Shown here in pieces: positions 25,418 through 34,723 of a stretch of DNA of 64,000 nt (the stretch's first letter is position 1; each line of letters begins with the position of its first letter). The stretch spans positions 1-64,000 of the forward strand of contig NZ_CP121015.1 of assembly GCF_041468085.1 (NCBI RefSeq), read 5' to 3'. The position numbers and the translations under genes were made by a program. The notes beneath the pieces were generated by a model, which worked only from the letters and a program-made list of their open reading frames with translations, made no database searches and was not told the origin of the DNA. The DNA is from Tistrella mobilis (GTDB lineage: Bacteria; Pseudomonadota; Alphaproteobacteria; Tistrellales; Tistrellaceae).

Positions 25418-26455
25418 TCAATCCATCTCGATCACCAGCTTGCCGAAGGGCCCGCGGTCGAGATGGGCGAAGGCCTCGCGGATGGCGTCGGGCCGATAGC
25501 GCCGGGCGATGACCGGCTTGAGACCCAGCATGTCGACCGCGCGCACGAAATCTTCCAGGGCCCGCCGGTGGCCGACCGCGATGCCCTGGATCACCGGGGC
25601 CTTGGTCAGCAGCGGTTTGACATTGGCCGAGATTTCGGCGCCGTCGAGCACGCCGATCACCGAGATCCGCCCGCCCGGTGCGATGGCACGAAGCGAGGTG
25701 CCGAGACCGGCGCCGCCCGCCACTTCCAGCAGGTGGTCGACGCCGCGGCCGCCGGTTGCCGCCACCGCCGCCTCCGCCCAGTCGCCGGCGGTGCGATCGA
25801 TGCCGTGATCGGCGCCGAGGGCGCGCGCCTGCGCCAGCTTGTCGGCCGAACCCGAGGTGACCAGCACCCGTGCGCCATGCGCCCGCGCGATCTGCAACCC
25901 GAACAGCGCCACCCCGCCGGTGCCCTGGACCAGCACGGTGTCGCCGGCGCGGATCCGGCCGTATTCGACCAGCGCCATCCAGGCGGTCAGCCCCGCCACG
26001 GGCAGGGTGGCGGCACCGGCATCGTCGAGCGTGGACGGCGCCGCCACCAGCCAGGCCTCGGGCAGCACGGCATGGGTGGCGAGCAGGCCGGGCATCGTGC
26101 CGGCCAGCGTGTCGAGCGGCAGCGGCCAGGCCGTGCCGGGCCTGCGGCCGTCGATCCAGTCGGGGATGAACTGGGCGATCACCCGGTCGCCGGTCTTGAA
26201 GCGCGAGACGCCGGCGCCGGTGGCCAGCACCCGCCCGGCCATGTCGGATGCGGGGGAGACGGGCAGCCTGAGCGGCAGGCCCATGCCGGTTTCCACCACC
26301 ATCTTGTCGCGATAATTCAGCGCCACCGCGCCGATCTTCACCAGCACCTCGCCCGGGCCGGGGGCGGGGACGGGCAGGGTTTCGGGCTGGAGGGTGGCGA
26401 TGTCGTGGGCGCTGACCGTCCAGCGGGTCATGGTGCCGGTCGTCATATCGGCCAT
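25418..26455 (-). CDS. Zinc-independent MDR oxidoreductase (quinone reductase-like)
   Basis: 345 residues from ATG 26455. GroES-like N-terminus (GEVLVKIGAVALNYRDKMVV), then Rossmann motif VLVQGTGGVALFGLQIARA. The structural and catalytic zinc cysteines of true alcohol dehydrogenases are absent at the usual places, so it is probably an NADPH quinone/enone reductase. Divergent from a LysR gene (115 bp apart) that is its likely regulator. Confidence 0.85.
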   Translation of the reverse strand: MADMTTGTMTRWTVSAHDIATLQPETLPVPAPGPGEVLVKIGAVALNYRDKMVVETGMGLPLRLPVSPASDMAGRVLATGAGVSRFKTGDRVIAQFIPDWIDGRRPGTAWPLPLDTLAGTMPGLLATHAVLPEAWLVAAPSTLDDAGAATLPVAGLTAWMALVEYGRIRAGDTVLVQGTGGVALFGLQIARAHGARVLVTSGSADKLAQARALGADHGIDRTAGDWAEAAVAATGGRGVDHLLEVAGGAGLGTSLRAIAPGGRISVIGVLDGAEISANVKPLLTKAPVIQGIAVGHRRALEDFVRAVDMLGLKPVIARRYRPDAIREAFAHLDRGPFGKLVIEMD

Positions 26456-26570
26456 GGGGCTGTCTCCATTGCGGGGAGGGGGGAGCCGGCAGGCTAGCCT
26501 GGAATTCCGGTCGCCAGTTGCGCCGATATGTCCGAAGATTGGCGCCATGACGGCAACAAAGAGGCTGGGC

Positions 26571-27476
26571 ATGACAGACCGGTTGAGCGGCATCGGCGTG
26601 TTCGTGGAGGCGGCGGAGGCGGGCAGTTTCTCGGCGGCGGCCGAGCGGCTGGCCCTGTCGCGTTCGGCGGTGGCCAAGACGGTGGGCCGGCTGGAGGCCC
26701 GGCTGGGCGTGCGGCTGTTCCACCGCACCACCCGCGCCCAGGCGCTGACTGAAGACGGCCAGGCCTTCCTGGAGCATTGCCTGCGGGGGCTGGCCGAAAT
26801 CCGCGCCGGAGAGGCGATGCTCGATCGCGGCCGGCGTGCGGTTTCGGGGCGTCTCAGGGTGTCGCTGCCGGTGCTGTTCGGCCGGCGCTGCGTCGCCCCG
26901 ATCCTGACCGGGCTTGCCCGCGAGCATCCGGGGCTGGAGCTGGACCTGCATTTCACCGACCGGCTGGTCGATCTGGTCGAGGACGGCATCGATCTTGCCA
27001 TCCGCAACGGCCCGCTGGAGGATGCGTCGGGGCTGATGGCGCGGCTGGTCGCCCGCCAGCGGATGACGATCGTGGCCTCGCCCGACTATCTGGCCCGGCG
27101 CGGCACGCCGGCCGATCTGGCGGCGCTGGCCGATCACGACTGCCTGGTCTATCTGCGCGGCGGCCGGGTGCGCGGCTGGCTGTTTCCGCAGCCCGACGGC
27201 AGCGATGCGGTGATCCGCCCGGCCGCGCGGCTGCGTTTCGACGATCTGGAGGCGCTGGCCGATGCGGCGGCGGCGGGGCTTGGCCTGACCTGGCTGCCCT
27301 GCTGGCTGGTCCGCGACCGGGTGCGCGCCGGCACGCTGGCCGAAGTGCTGACCGACCGGCCGGCGACCGTGTTCACCAGCCATGCGATCTGGCCGCGCAG
27401 CCCCCATACCGACCTGAAGCTGCGGCTGGCCGTCGACCGTCTGGCCGCGCAGCTGCCGGGTGCGGCGGAGCTGTAA
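26571..27476 (+). CDS. LysR family transcriptional regulator
   Basis: 301 residues from ATG 26571 (AAAGAGG six bases upstream), the standard LysR length; ATG 26547 would add eight residues. N-terminal helix-turn-helix GSFSAAAERLALSRSAVAKT and LEARLGVRLFHRTTR. The effector domain begins at RLRVSLPVLFGRRCVAPIL. It stands back to back with the MDR oxidoreductase gene, the usual layout for a LysR activator and its target. Confidence 0.9.
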   Translation: MTDRLSGIGVFVEAAEAGSFSAAAERLALSRSAVAKTVGRLEARLGVRLFHRTTRAQALTEDGQAFLEHCLRGLAEIRAGEAMLDRGRRAVSGRLRVSLPVLFGRRCVAPILTGLAREHPGLELDLHFTDRLVDLVEDGIDLAIRNGPLEDASGLMARLVARQRMTIVASPDYLARRGTPADLAALADHDCLVYLRGGRVRGWLFPQPDGSDAVIRPAARLRFDDLEALADAAAAGLGLTWLPCWLVRDRVRAGTLAEVLTDRPATVFTSHAIWPRSPHTDLKLRLAVDRLAAQLPGAAEL

Positions 27477-27589
27477 CGGCGCGGCGAAATGCCGTGCGCC
27501 CGGTCTGCACAGGCGACAGCCGTACCGCTTGCGGGTACCATCCGCCGCCTGGCCCGCCGGGCGGCGGGGGAAGCTGAAGAGAGGGGCGG

Positions 27590-28222
27590 ATGCGCGACGA
27601 CGTCCGGGAGTTCAAGCGGGCGCTGATCCTGAAGGCGGCGGCGGAGCTGTTCTTCACCCAGGGCTATGCCCGCACCAGGCTGGACGATCTGGCGGTGCGG
27701 CTGCAGATGTCCAAGGCCTCGATCTACGATCATTTCTCGGGCAAGGCCGAGATCCTGTCGACGATCTGCGAAGCCTCGGTCGAGGCGTCGTTGAACGTGG
27801 TCCGGCGGGTGGCGGGTGCCGGGCTGGACCCGGTGGCGCAGATCGGCGCGGTGGCCCATGGCTTCACCGGGGTGGTGATCGACAACCATCAGCAGATCGC
27901 CATCCATGCCCGCGAATTCGCCCATCTGCCCGAGGCGGGGCAGGAGCGGATCATCGCCACCCAGCGCGCCTTCGATGCGCTGCTGGTCGAGATGCTGGAG
28001 GCCGGCCGCGCGGCCGGCCGGCTGACGGTGGCCGACCCCCGGGTGACCGCGCTCGCACTCGCCGGCATGATCATCTGGGTCCATAACTGGTACCGCCCCG
28101 ACGGCCGGCTGACCCGCGCACGCATTGCCGAAGGCATGGTCCGCAACGCGCTCGCCATGGTCGGCGCCGAGGCCGAGGCCGGGGCGGTGCTGGAACGGCT
28201 ACGCTTTTCCGGCCTGGTCTGA
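27590..28222 (+). CDS. TetR family regulator (KstR2/FadR-like)
   Basis: 210 residues. Helix-turn-helix RLDDLAVRLQMSKASIYDHF, followed by a TetR_C domain with YRPDGRLTRARIAEGMV near the C-terminus, a feature of regulators of acyl-CoA metabolism. An enoyl-CoA hydratase gene is 1.3 kb away on the other strand, a possible target. The last 24 bp overlap the convergent 100-residue gene. Confidence 0.85.
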   Translation: MRDDVREFKRALILKAAAELFFTQGYARTRLDDLAVRLQMSKASIYDHFSGKAEILSTICEASVEASLNVVRRVAGAGLDPVAQIGAVAHGFTGVVIDNHQQIAIHAREFAHLPEAGQERIIATQRAFDALLVEMLEAGRAAGRLTVADPRVTALALAGMIIWVHNWYRPDGRLTRARIAEGMVRNALAMVGAEAEAGAVLERLRFSGLV

Positions 28223-28501
28223 GGGTGGGGAGCCGTCCGGCGCAGCCGGCGGCGGGGCCGGCCAGGCCGCGGCTGCGGCCCTGAGCGTCACCAGCCGGGC
28301 GCGCAGCCCGTCGAGACGGGCGACGGCATCGGCGATCGAGGTGGTGGCCAGGCAGTCCAGATCATCGTCGATCGCGGCCATGGTCTCGGCCGCGGCGGCC
28401 GCGGTGGCCGTATCGCCACGGACAAGTGCCGCCTGCCGCAGCTCGAATGCCTCCAGGCGTTGCCGTTTCAGATCGCGTTCGATGGTGGCTGCATCGGTCA
28501 T
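28199..28501 (-). CDS. Small helical hypothetical protein
   Basis: About 100 residues from ATG 28501. Almost entirely helical, Ala-rich (AAAAAETMAAIDDDLDCLAT), with a Pro-rich C-terminus (PAPPPAAPDGSPPSD). No known family. It follows a lipoprotein gene by 36 bp in the same direction and may belong to the same operon. Confidence 0.5.
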   Translation of the reverse strand: MTDAATIERDLKRQRLEAFELRQAALVRGDTATAAAAAETMAAIDDDLDCLATTSIADAVARLDGLRARLVTLRAAAAAWPAPPPAAPDGSPPSDQAGKA

Positions 28502-28537
28502 GGCCCTGTGTCCCTCTCCCCGGAGTTCGGGCACCCG

Positions 28538-29413
28538 TCAACGTGTGCGGGTGGCCCTGACGGTTTCGGCCAGCACCCGCAATCCGTTGGCCTGATCGGC
28601 CAGTTCGGTGAAGCGGATGGCCGGGCCGTCGGCGGTGGCGGCGGCCACCGCCGCATCCATGGCGCGCGCCGTGCCGTCGAGCAGCAGCACCCAGCCGGCG
28701 AGCAGGCGCCGGTCCTGCTCCAGCGCCGTCTCCTGGTCGGGGGTGAGGCCCGAGGCCGTCTGGGCGCTGGTGTCGGGAGCGACGCGGGATCGTTCGAACA
28801 CCCGGAACATGGCCGGTGTCGCCCCGCGCAGACCGGTCAGGATATCCTTCATGACCGGGTGCGCCGCCGCCAGTTCGGCCCGGAAGCGGTTGCGGGCATC
28901 GGCCGCGACAAGGCTGCCGAAGATCGGTTCGGCGATGCCGATCGCCCCGGCCAGGGCATCCTTGGTGGCCGGTGCGGCGACAGTACCGGCGGGGCCGAAG
29001 CCTGCGGTCAGGATGCCGCCCGCGGTGACCAGATCGCGCAGGATCCCGGCCGCGCGGCCGGCGAGCGCGTCGGCGGCTTCGCCATTGGCCAGCCCCAGAA
29101 GCGCGGCGTTGTAGCCGCCAAGGGCGGAGAGCGTGGCGCGCAACCCGGCAGTATAGGGGCCGTCGACGCCGTCCACATAATAGGCGGCCTTGTCGGGATC
29201 GAAGGGCTCGATGATGCCGGGCGTCCGGGTCTGGCGCAGGATCAGCCGCCGCTCGGCGATGGCGAAGGCATCGAGCACGGCATCGCCCTGGCGCTGCTGG
29301 GCGGCATAGGCTTCGGAATAGGCGGCGAATTCTGCAACCCCGCGCGTGCCGCCGCAGGCGGCCAGCAGGAGCAGCAACGGTAACAGGACGAGGATGGAAC
29401 GCTGCCGGGCCAT
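28538..29413 (-). CDS. Lipoprotein of unknown function
   Basis: 291 residues. The signal peptide SILVLLPLLLLLAAC ends in a lipobox (LAAC, Cys at residue 20). The mature protein is helical and Ala-rich, with ATKDALAGAIGIAEPIFG in the middle. No family recognised. The residue after the Cys is Gly, which favours outer-membrane sorting. Confidence 0.7.
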   Translation of the reverse strand: MARQRSILVLLPLLLLLAACGGTRGVAEFAAYSEAYAAQQRQGDAVLDAFAIAERRLILRQTRTPGIIEPFDPDKAAYYVDGVDGPYTAGLRATLSALGGYNAALLGLANGEAADALAGRAAGILRDLVTAGGILTAGFGPAGTVAAPATKDALAGAIGIAEPIFGSLVAADARNRFRAELAAAHPVMKDILTGLRGATPAMFRVFERSRVAPDTSAQTASGLTPDQETALEQDRRLLAGWVLLLDGTARAMDAAVAAATADGPAIRFTELADQANGLRVLAETVRATRTR

Positions 29414-29484
29414 TCTGGCCTCCTTTCTGGCCGGATGACCATCAGTATACGCGAAAATGCCAGCATATGTTCACGCATTCGCAT

Positions 29485-29520
29485 AAAAACCCCCGCCCGC
29501 GGCGATGCCGGGGGCGGGGT
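29485..29520 (-). terminator. Intrinsic terminator after the enoyl-CoA hydratase gene
   Basis: Read on the minus strand, a GC stem (CCCCGCCCCCGGC pairing with GCGGGCGGGGG) is followed by TTTTTATG. It lies 28 bp past the stop of the crotonase gene. Confidence 0.8.
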
Positions 29521-29547
29521 GGGATGCGATGGCGGGTTGGGGGCGGT

Positions 29548-30360
29548 TCAGCGGCCGGTGAAGGCCGGGGCGCGCTTTTCCACGAAATGGCTGACACCCT
29601 CGCGGAAATCCTCGCTTTCGAAGCTCTCCACCATCAGCCGGTTGGCCTCGTCCCAGGCGGTGGACAGGTTCTGGAACATCGCCCGGTAGACCTGGCCCTT
29701 CATCACGCCGATCGAGCGCGGCGAAGAGGTGGTGACCAGTTCGCGGGCATAGGTCTTCACGGCATCCAGGAAGCCTTCGGCCGGCAGGCTGCGCACCAGG
29801 CCCAGGCGCTCGGCCTCGTCCGTGCCGACCAGCCGGCCCGAGAACAGCAGTTCCAGCGCGTTCATGTTGCCGATCAGCCGCGGCAGCATCCAGGAACTGC
29901 CGTGTTCGGCGATCAGCCCGCGGCGGGCGAAGGCGGTGGTGAGCTTCGCACCCTCGGCCATGAAGCGCAGATCGGTGAACAGCACCATGCACAGGCCGAT
30001 ACCGGCGACCGGGCCGTTGATCGCCGCGATCACCGGGGTCTTCAGCTTCAGCATATAGCTGAATTTCTGGTCGAAATTATCGTCCGACACCGCCTCGGCC
30101 GCGTGCGGCTCCCGCGTGCCCTGGGTTTCCGCTGCGCCTGAAAGCAGGCCCATATCGGCGCCGGCGCAGAAGCCGCGCCCGGCGCCGGTGACGATGATCG
30201 CGCGCACCGCCTCGTCGGCCTCGGCGCGGAGCATGGCGTCGTGCATCTCGTCTTCCATCGCCTGGGTCCAGGCGTTGAGGCGATCCGGGCGGTTGAGGGT
30301 GATGACCGCAAGCGGTCCGTCGACCTCGTAGAGGATGTCGGTATAAGCCTGGGCATTCAT
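29548..30360 (-). CDS. Enoyl-CoA hydratase/isomerase (crotonase family)
   Basis: 270 residues from ATG 30360. Crotonase core with LAVITLNRPDRLNAWT, the oxyanion-hole segments GAGRGFCAGADMGLL and INGPVAGIGLCMVLFTDLR, and the RRGLIAEHGSSWMLPRLIG region in which Glu is the likely acid/base. Probably acts in fatty-acid or aromatic acyl-CoA breakdown in the cytoplasm. A terminator follows it. Substrate cannot be told from sequence. Confidence 0.88.
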   Translation of the reverse strand: MNAQAYTDILYEVDGPLAVITLNRPDRLNAWTQAMEDEMHDAMLRAEADEAVRAIIVTGAGRGFCAGADMGLLSGAAETQGTREPHAAEAVSDDNFDQKFSYMLKLKTPVIAAINGPVAGIGLCMVLFTDLRFMAEGAKLTTAFARRGLIAEHGSSWMLPRLIGNMNALELLFSGRLVGTDEAERLGLVRSLPAEGFLDAVKTYARELVTTSSPRSIGVMKGQVYRAMFQNLSTAWDEANRLMVESFESEDFREGVSHFVEKRAPAFTGR

Positions 30361-30565
30361 CTGGGGGAGAACCTTCTTGAGACGGGTTCCGTGGCCGTTC
30401 ATGCCCGGATCGAACAATGTTCACCAGATCATCTGATCGGGCGAGCCAAATAGATCAGGGCATGGGAACAGCGTTTGGAACGGGATTTGATCTGGCGGCG
30501 CCGAGTTTTTTCTTGGCAGGATCGTCTGCAACGGTTCTCGAAGTCTACGGGAGTGGCCGGGGCGG

Positions 30566-32947
30566 TCAAGCCTCTGCCTGCGGGTGCAGGCGGATGGTCG
30601 TTACCGTCGCGGCATCGACCGCAGCCCGGCTGTAGGGCATGGGCAGGGTGGCGGCCCGCGCCCAGCCTTCGGCATGGTCGGCCAGATGGGGGCTGGCCGG
30701 ATCGCCCGACTGGCCGGGGCCGTTGATGAAGCGCGCCGCATCCCAATTGCCGACATCGATCACCATGCGGAACGACGCGCCGATCACCAGCCGCCCGTCT
30801 GCGGGGCGATAGGTGGTGTTCATCACCGTCATGCCCGACCCGCCCACCGGCAGCGGGCCGATCTCCGGGAAGCCCTGCATGCCCGCCTCGACCAGCGGGT
30901 GGACGAAGAGCGCATGGTGGAACCGCCCCCAATCCCAGCCGGCCGGATCGGCGCCGAAGCGGCGGCGGCAGTCGGCGACGGCCTGGCCCAGCGTCGGCAG
31001 CAGACAGGCGCGGGCGGCCGGGTCGGTGTCCAGCCGGTCGAGCAGGGTTTCGGCATCGCCCGGCTCCAGCATCCGGCGCAGCACCGGATCATCGGTCATG
31101 CGGTCGAGCAGCGCCGGGCGCAGATGATGCGTCCACCAGATCTCGAACAGCGCCGCCGCCGGTGTGTTCAGCCGCAGATGATGGTCCCAGCCGGCGAGCA
31201 GGGCCAGGCCGTCCTGAACCTCGCCGGCGGCTGCGGTGTCGGGCGCCGGCAGATGGCCGCAGACCCGTGCGGCCGGGATTGAGAACACATCGCCCTGCAA
31301 CGCTTCGGCGGCGGCCGGATCGTGCGGCGGGCCATCGGCCAGCACCGCCTTGATCCGGTCGGCGCGGAAGGGTTCCAGCCATTCGAAGCCGAAACCCCGG
31401 TTGCGCAACGGCCCGTCCGGCAGGTTCATCTCGTTGGCGGTGGCGATGAAGCCGCGGGGCGGGTCGATCTCGCGCGGCAGGCCGGCCGGGTCGTGGAAGC
31501 CGGTCCAGTCGTATCGCCCGTCGCCCGGCACCGGCAGCAGCCCGTCCGAGGCCGGGCGCCGCGGCAGTTTTGCGCCCACGATCCAGGCGATCCGCCCGTC
31601 GATATCGGCATAGACATGGTTGGTGGAGGGCACCGACCAGTGGCCGAGGGCGGCGGCATAGGCTTCCGGTGACCGCGCCCGCATGCAGCCGAGCCCGGCC
31701 AGATAGGGGGCTGCCCCGGGTTCCGACCAGACGGTGCGCACCGCAAAGGCGCGGCGGCGGTCCGTATCGCGGAAGATGACCGGGCCATGGACGGTGAAGT
31801 GCAGCGCCAGTTTCTGCGCCGGGCAGCCCTTCACCGGGATGCTCTCTTCCACCACCGTCATCGGCACATAACCGTCGCCGTGGCGGTAGAGCAGCGGGTC
31901 CTGCGCGGCCGTCTCGCAGACGAACAGATCCTCCTGATCGGCGGGGAAGATGGTCAGCGCGAAGGCGGCATGGCCGTTATGGCCCAGCGAGATGCCGGGA
32001 ATGGCGGGCTCGCCCGCACCGATCACGTCGAGGCCGGGGGCGGTGAGGTGGACCGCATAGCGCAACGACGGCAGGGCGTAATGGCGATGCGGGTCGCTGG
32101 CGAGCAGGGCGCGGCCGGTGGCCGTGCGCCCCGGCGCCACCACCCAGTTGTTGGAGCCTTCGGCCGCCGCCATCGCCGCCATCACCCGCCCCTCGGCATC
32201 GACGCGGGACCAGCGTGGCGCGTCGTTGAGGCCGGCGGCGAGCCGGGCGGGCTCGAAACTGACCGGGGCGGTGGCGAGCAGGAAATCATCCAGCACCCGG
32301 GCGCCGATATCCTCGGGGTCGAGGCCGTCGGGCACCCGGATCTCGTGCGCGGGCGCGATCGAGCGGCGGACGAGGTCCAGCGCCAGCGCCGCGGCGTCGT
32401 CTGCGTCCCGGCCCTGCTCACGGGCCAGGGCACGGGCACGCCCCAGAAGGCGGGCGCGCATCACTTCCGATGTCAGATTGCGCACCAGGGCATGGCTGCG
32501 GATGCGGACCACATCCTCGGGCGCCCAGCGCGCCGGCCGGGTGCCCATGGCGTGGAATTCGGGCGCGAGCAGCCCGGGATCGGCCTCGGTCAGCGCGATC
32601 CAGGCATTGATGCCGCGGGTGAAGGCGGCAACGATCCCCTCCAGCCCCGGCACCCCATAGGCCGCCCATTCCGCCGCCATGTCGCCACGATAGAGAAACA
32701 GCCGCGCGGCGCGGTCCTGCGCCAGATAGCCCGGCCCGAAATCGGCCGAGAGCAGCCCCAGCCCGCGCTTGCGCCAGAGATCGATCTGCCACAGCCGGTC
32801 GCGGGCGGCGTTGAACCCCTGCAGCAGAAACAGATCCGCCTCCGACCCCGCCCGCAGATGGGCCAGCCCGTGGCCATCGATCCGGATCTCGGCAGGGCCG
32901 TCGAGACCGGCCAGGATGATATCGTCGGGCATGCGATCGGCGGCCAT
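30566..32947 (-). CDS. Penicillin/AHL acylase family Ntn hydrolase
   Basis: 793 residues from ATG 32947. The alpha part starts with ILAGLDGPAEIRIDGHGLAH. The self-cleavage site lies before Ser265 in AEGSNNWVVAPGRTATG, the nucleophile of the beta chain, followed by LLASDPHRHYALPSLRY. Later elements typical of the family are LGHNGHAAFALTIFPADQED and VGGSGMTVMNTTYRP. No obvious signal peptide with this start, unlike many periplasmic members; an upstream GTG/ATG near 33043 adds a Pro-rich stretch but not a clear signal. Members cleave amide bonds in penicillins, acyl-homoserine lactones or other N-acyl compounds. Confidence 0.88.
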   Translation of the reverse strand: MAADRMPDDIILAGLDGPAEIRIDGHGLAHLRAGSEADLFLLQGFNAARDRLWQIDLWRKRGLGLLSADFGPGYLAQDRAARLFLYRGDMAAEWAAYGVPGLEGIVAAFTRGINAWIALTEADPGLLAPEFHAMGTRPARWAPEDVVRIRSHALVRNLTSEVMRARLLGRARALAREQGRDADDAAALALDLVRRSIAPAHEIRVPDGLDPEDIGARVLDDFLLATAPVSFEPARLAAGLNDAPRWSRVDAEGRVMAAMAAAEGSNNWVVAPGRTATGRALLASDPHRHYALPSLRYAVHLTAPGLDVIGAGEPAIPGISLGHNGHAAFALTIFPADQEDLFVCETAAQDPLLYRHGDGYVPMTVVEESIPVKGCPAQKLALHFTVHGPVIFRDTDRRRAFAVRTVWSEPGAAPYLAGLGCMRARSPEAYAAALGHWSVPSTNHVYADIDGRIAWIVGAKLPRRPASDGLLPVPGDGRYDWTGFHDPAGLPREIDPPRGFIATANEMNLPDGPLRNRGFGFEWLEPFRADRIKAVLADGPPHDPAAAEALQGDVFSIPAARVCGHLPAPDTAAAGEVQDGLALLAGWDHHLRLNTPAAALFEIWWTHHLRPALLDRMTDDPVLRRMLEPGDAETLLDRLDTDPAARACLLPTLGQAVADCRRRFGADPAGWDWGRFHHALFVHPLVEAGMQGFPEIGPLPVGGSGMTVMNTTYRPADGRLVIGASFRMVIDVGNWDAARFINGPGQSGDPASPHLADHAEGWARAATLPMPYSRAAVDAATVTTIRLHPQAEA

Positions 32948-33062
32948 GGGGCGAAGGATCCTCGCAGTCGGGTGGGGGAAGAAGGCGGGTGACGGGAAGG
33001 CGAGTGACGGGACAGGGGCGCATGAAGCGGGGGGTGGCGTCAACTGGTCGCCATCAATTAAG

Positions 33063-33080
33063 AATGAGACGCATTGTCAT
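33063..33080. promoter_or_regulatory. Fur-box-like site before the haem uptake operon
   Basis: AATGAGACGCATTGTCAT matches the AATGAGAATCATTATCAT form of the Fur consensus at 15 of 18 positions. It lies 83 bp before the sigma factor gene in an AT-richer intergenic patch, and would make the operon iron-repressed. Confidence 0.6.
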
Positions 33081-33162
33081 AGTCCATCCCGCCCGCTAGA
33101 CTGGCGTCAGCCAGCCGCCAGTTTCATTCACCGCAGATCACCGATCAGGGGGGCGGGGAGGG

Positions 33163-33666
33163 GTGGCGACGCGCGCGCTCTCGATATCCAGGCTGTATGG
33201 ACATGAACGCGATCGTCTGCGGGCGATCGCGCGGCGGATCCTGGGCGATCCGGTCACGGCCGAGGATCTGGTGCAGCAGGCCTTCGTCAACCTGCTGGGT
33301 CGCAGCGCCCATGCCGATCCGCCGCCGGTGAGCCAGGCCTATATCACCGCGGCGGTGCGCCATCTGACCCTCAATCATCTGCGCAATACGAAACGCCGGG
33401 GCGAGGTGGCGCTGGACGATGTGGCGCTGGCCGCGATCCCGGCGCCGGTCGCGAGCCCCGAGGATACCGTCATCCACCGGGCGGAGCTGCGGCGGCTGCT
33501 GAAGGCGATCGAGGCCCTGCCCCGGCGGCGGCGGCAGGTCTTCGTGCTGAGCCGGCTGGCGGGGTTGAGCTATATGGAGATTGCAGAGCGCATGGGCATC
33601 TCGCGCAACACGGTGATCTCGCAGATCGCCTCGGCCATGGTCGATCTCGACCGGGCGCTCGGCTGA
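33163..33666 (+). CDS. FecI/HasI-like ECF sigma factor
   Basis: 167 residues, GTG start at 33163 behind GGGGAGGGG. Region 2: RLRAIARRILGDPVTAEDLVQQAF. Region 4: QVFVLSRLAGLSYMEIAERM plus the recognition helix ISRNTVISQIASAM. It works with the anti-sigma factor encoded next (TGATG overlap) and the TonB receptor after that, so that binding of haem at the outer membrane turns on transcription of the receptor gene. Confidence 0.9.
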   Translation: MATRALSISRLYGHERDRLRAIARRILGDPVTAEDLVQQAFVNLLGRSAHADPPPVSQAYITAAVRHLTLNHLRNTKRRGEVALDDVALAAIPAPVASPEDTVIHRAELRRLLKAIEALPRRRRQVFVLSRLAGLSYMEIAERMGISRNTVISQIASAMVDLDRALG

Positions 33667-34592
33667 TGGCGGCCGCCATGGAGGGCGATGATCGGGCCGA
33701 GGCGATGCGCTGGTTCCTGGTGCTGAACGAGGAACCGGTGAGTGCCGCCGATCGCGCCGCCTTCGCCCGCTGGCTGGCCGGCGGGGAGGGCCGGGTGGCC
33801 GCCTATGCCCGGGCGGAAGAATTATGGGACCGTTACGGCGCGGTGAAACCGGCCTGGCAGCGGATGCAGGCCCGCCGTCGGGTCAACCGTCGGGCGGTGC
33901 TGACCGGCGGCGCGGCCCTGATCGCCGGCGCCGCCACATCGCAGCTGCTGGCCCCCGGCCGGCTGCTGGCCGACGAGACCACCGGCACCGGCGAGCGGCG
34001 CAGCCTGACGCTGGCCGATGGCAGCCGGGTGGAACTCGGCGGCCGGTCGGCACTCTCCACCCGTTTCGACGCCAGCCATCGCCTGGTCATGCTGGAGGAT
34101 GGCGAGGCCTGGTTTCATCCCGCGGCCGATCCGCGGCCGTTCATGCTGCGCACCGGCCAGGGCCTGATCATCGCCGGAAGCGACCCCTTCGACGTGAAAT
34201 GCCGGAACGGCCTGACCATCGCCGCCGCCCTCGACGGCCCCCTGCGGCTGCGCCCGGCCCGCGGCGCACCGGCCGATCTGGCGGCGGGGCACCGACTGGC
34301 TTTCGACATCCGTGCCGCCGGGGACCCCCATCCCTGCCGGGCGGCGGAGGTGCTGGCCTGGCGCCGCGACCGGATCGTGTTCGAAGACGAAAGCCTGGCC
34401 GCGGTGGTGGAGGATCTGGAGCGTTACCGCCCGGGCCGGATCGTGCTTGCCGGCGCAGGGGTGGCGGATCTGAAGGTGACCGCCGTCTTCGACCTGACCC
34501 GGCCGGAGCGTGCGCTCGACATTCTGGCCGAGACGCTGGCGCTCAGGATCCGCCGCCTGGCCGGGCTCGCCCTGGTCACCCGGGCGGGCTGA
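33666..34592 (+). CDS. FecR/HasS-like anti-sigma factor
   Basis: 308 residues, starting within the sigma stop codon. N-terminal DUF4880 sigma-binding part (AMRWFLVLNEEPVSAADRAAF to RAEELWDRYGAV), one membrane segment near residues 75-97 (AVLTGGAALIAGAATSQLL), then the periplasmic FecR domain (RRSLTLADGSRVELGGRSAL, PFMLRTGQGLIIAGSDPFDV) and a C-terminal STN-like part that meets the receptor signalling domain. Inner membrane protein. Confidence 0.9.
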   Translation: MAAAMEGDDRAEAMRWFLVLNEEPVSAADRAAFARWLAGGEGRVAAYARAEELWDRYGAVKPAWQRMQARRRVNRRAVLTGGAALIAGAATSQLLAPGRLLADETTGTGERRSLTLADGSRVELGGRSALSTRFDASHRLVMLEDGEAWFHPAADPRPFMLRTGQGLIIAGSDPFDVKCRNGLTIAAALDGPLRLRPARGAPADLAAGHRLAFDIRAAGDPHPCRAAEVLAWRRDRIVFEDESLAAVVEDLERYRPGRIVLAGAGVADLKVTAVFDLTRPERALDILAETLALRIRRLAGLALVTRAG

Positions 34593-34723
34593 AAAAAAGC
34601 GCGCTCCCGCAAAAAAAAGCACAGGCCGGATCATAACCCCCCGCGTCCCGGGTGTCTGGATCATGAGGGCCGCCCGATGGCGGCCGATCATGGGACATGA
34701 CCGACAGGGAAGGACGGCCGGGA

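Noticed and set aside
24897-27407. An 836-codon minus-strand frame over the CopD-like, MDR and LysR genes
   Set aside because: Runs out of frame through three real genes with good domains on their own frames; low-complexity translation.
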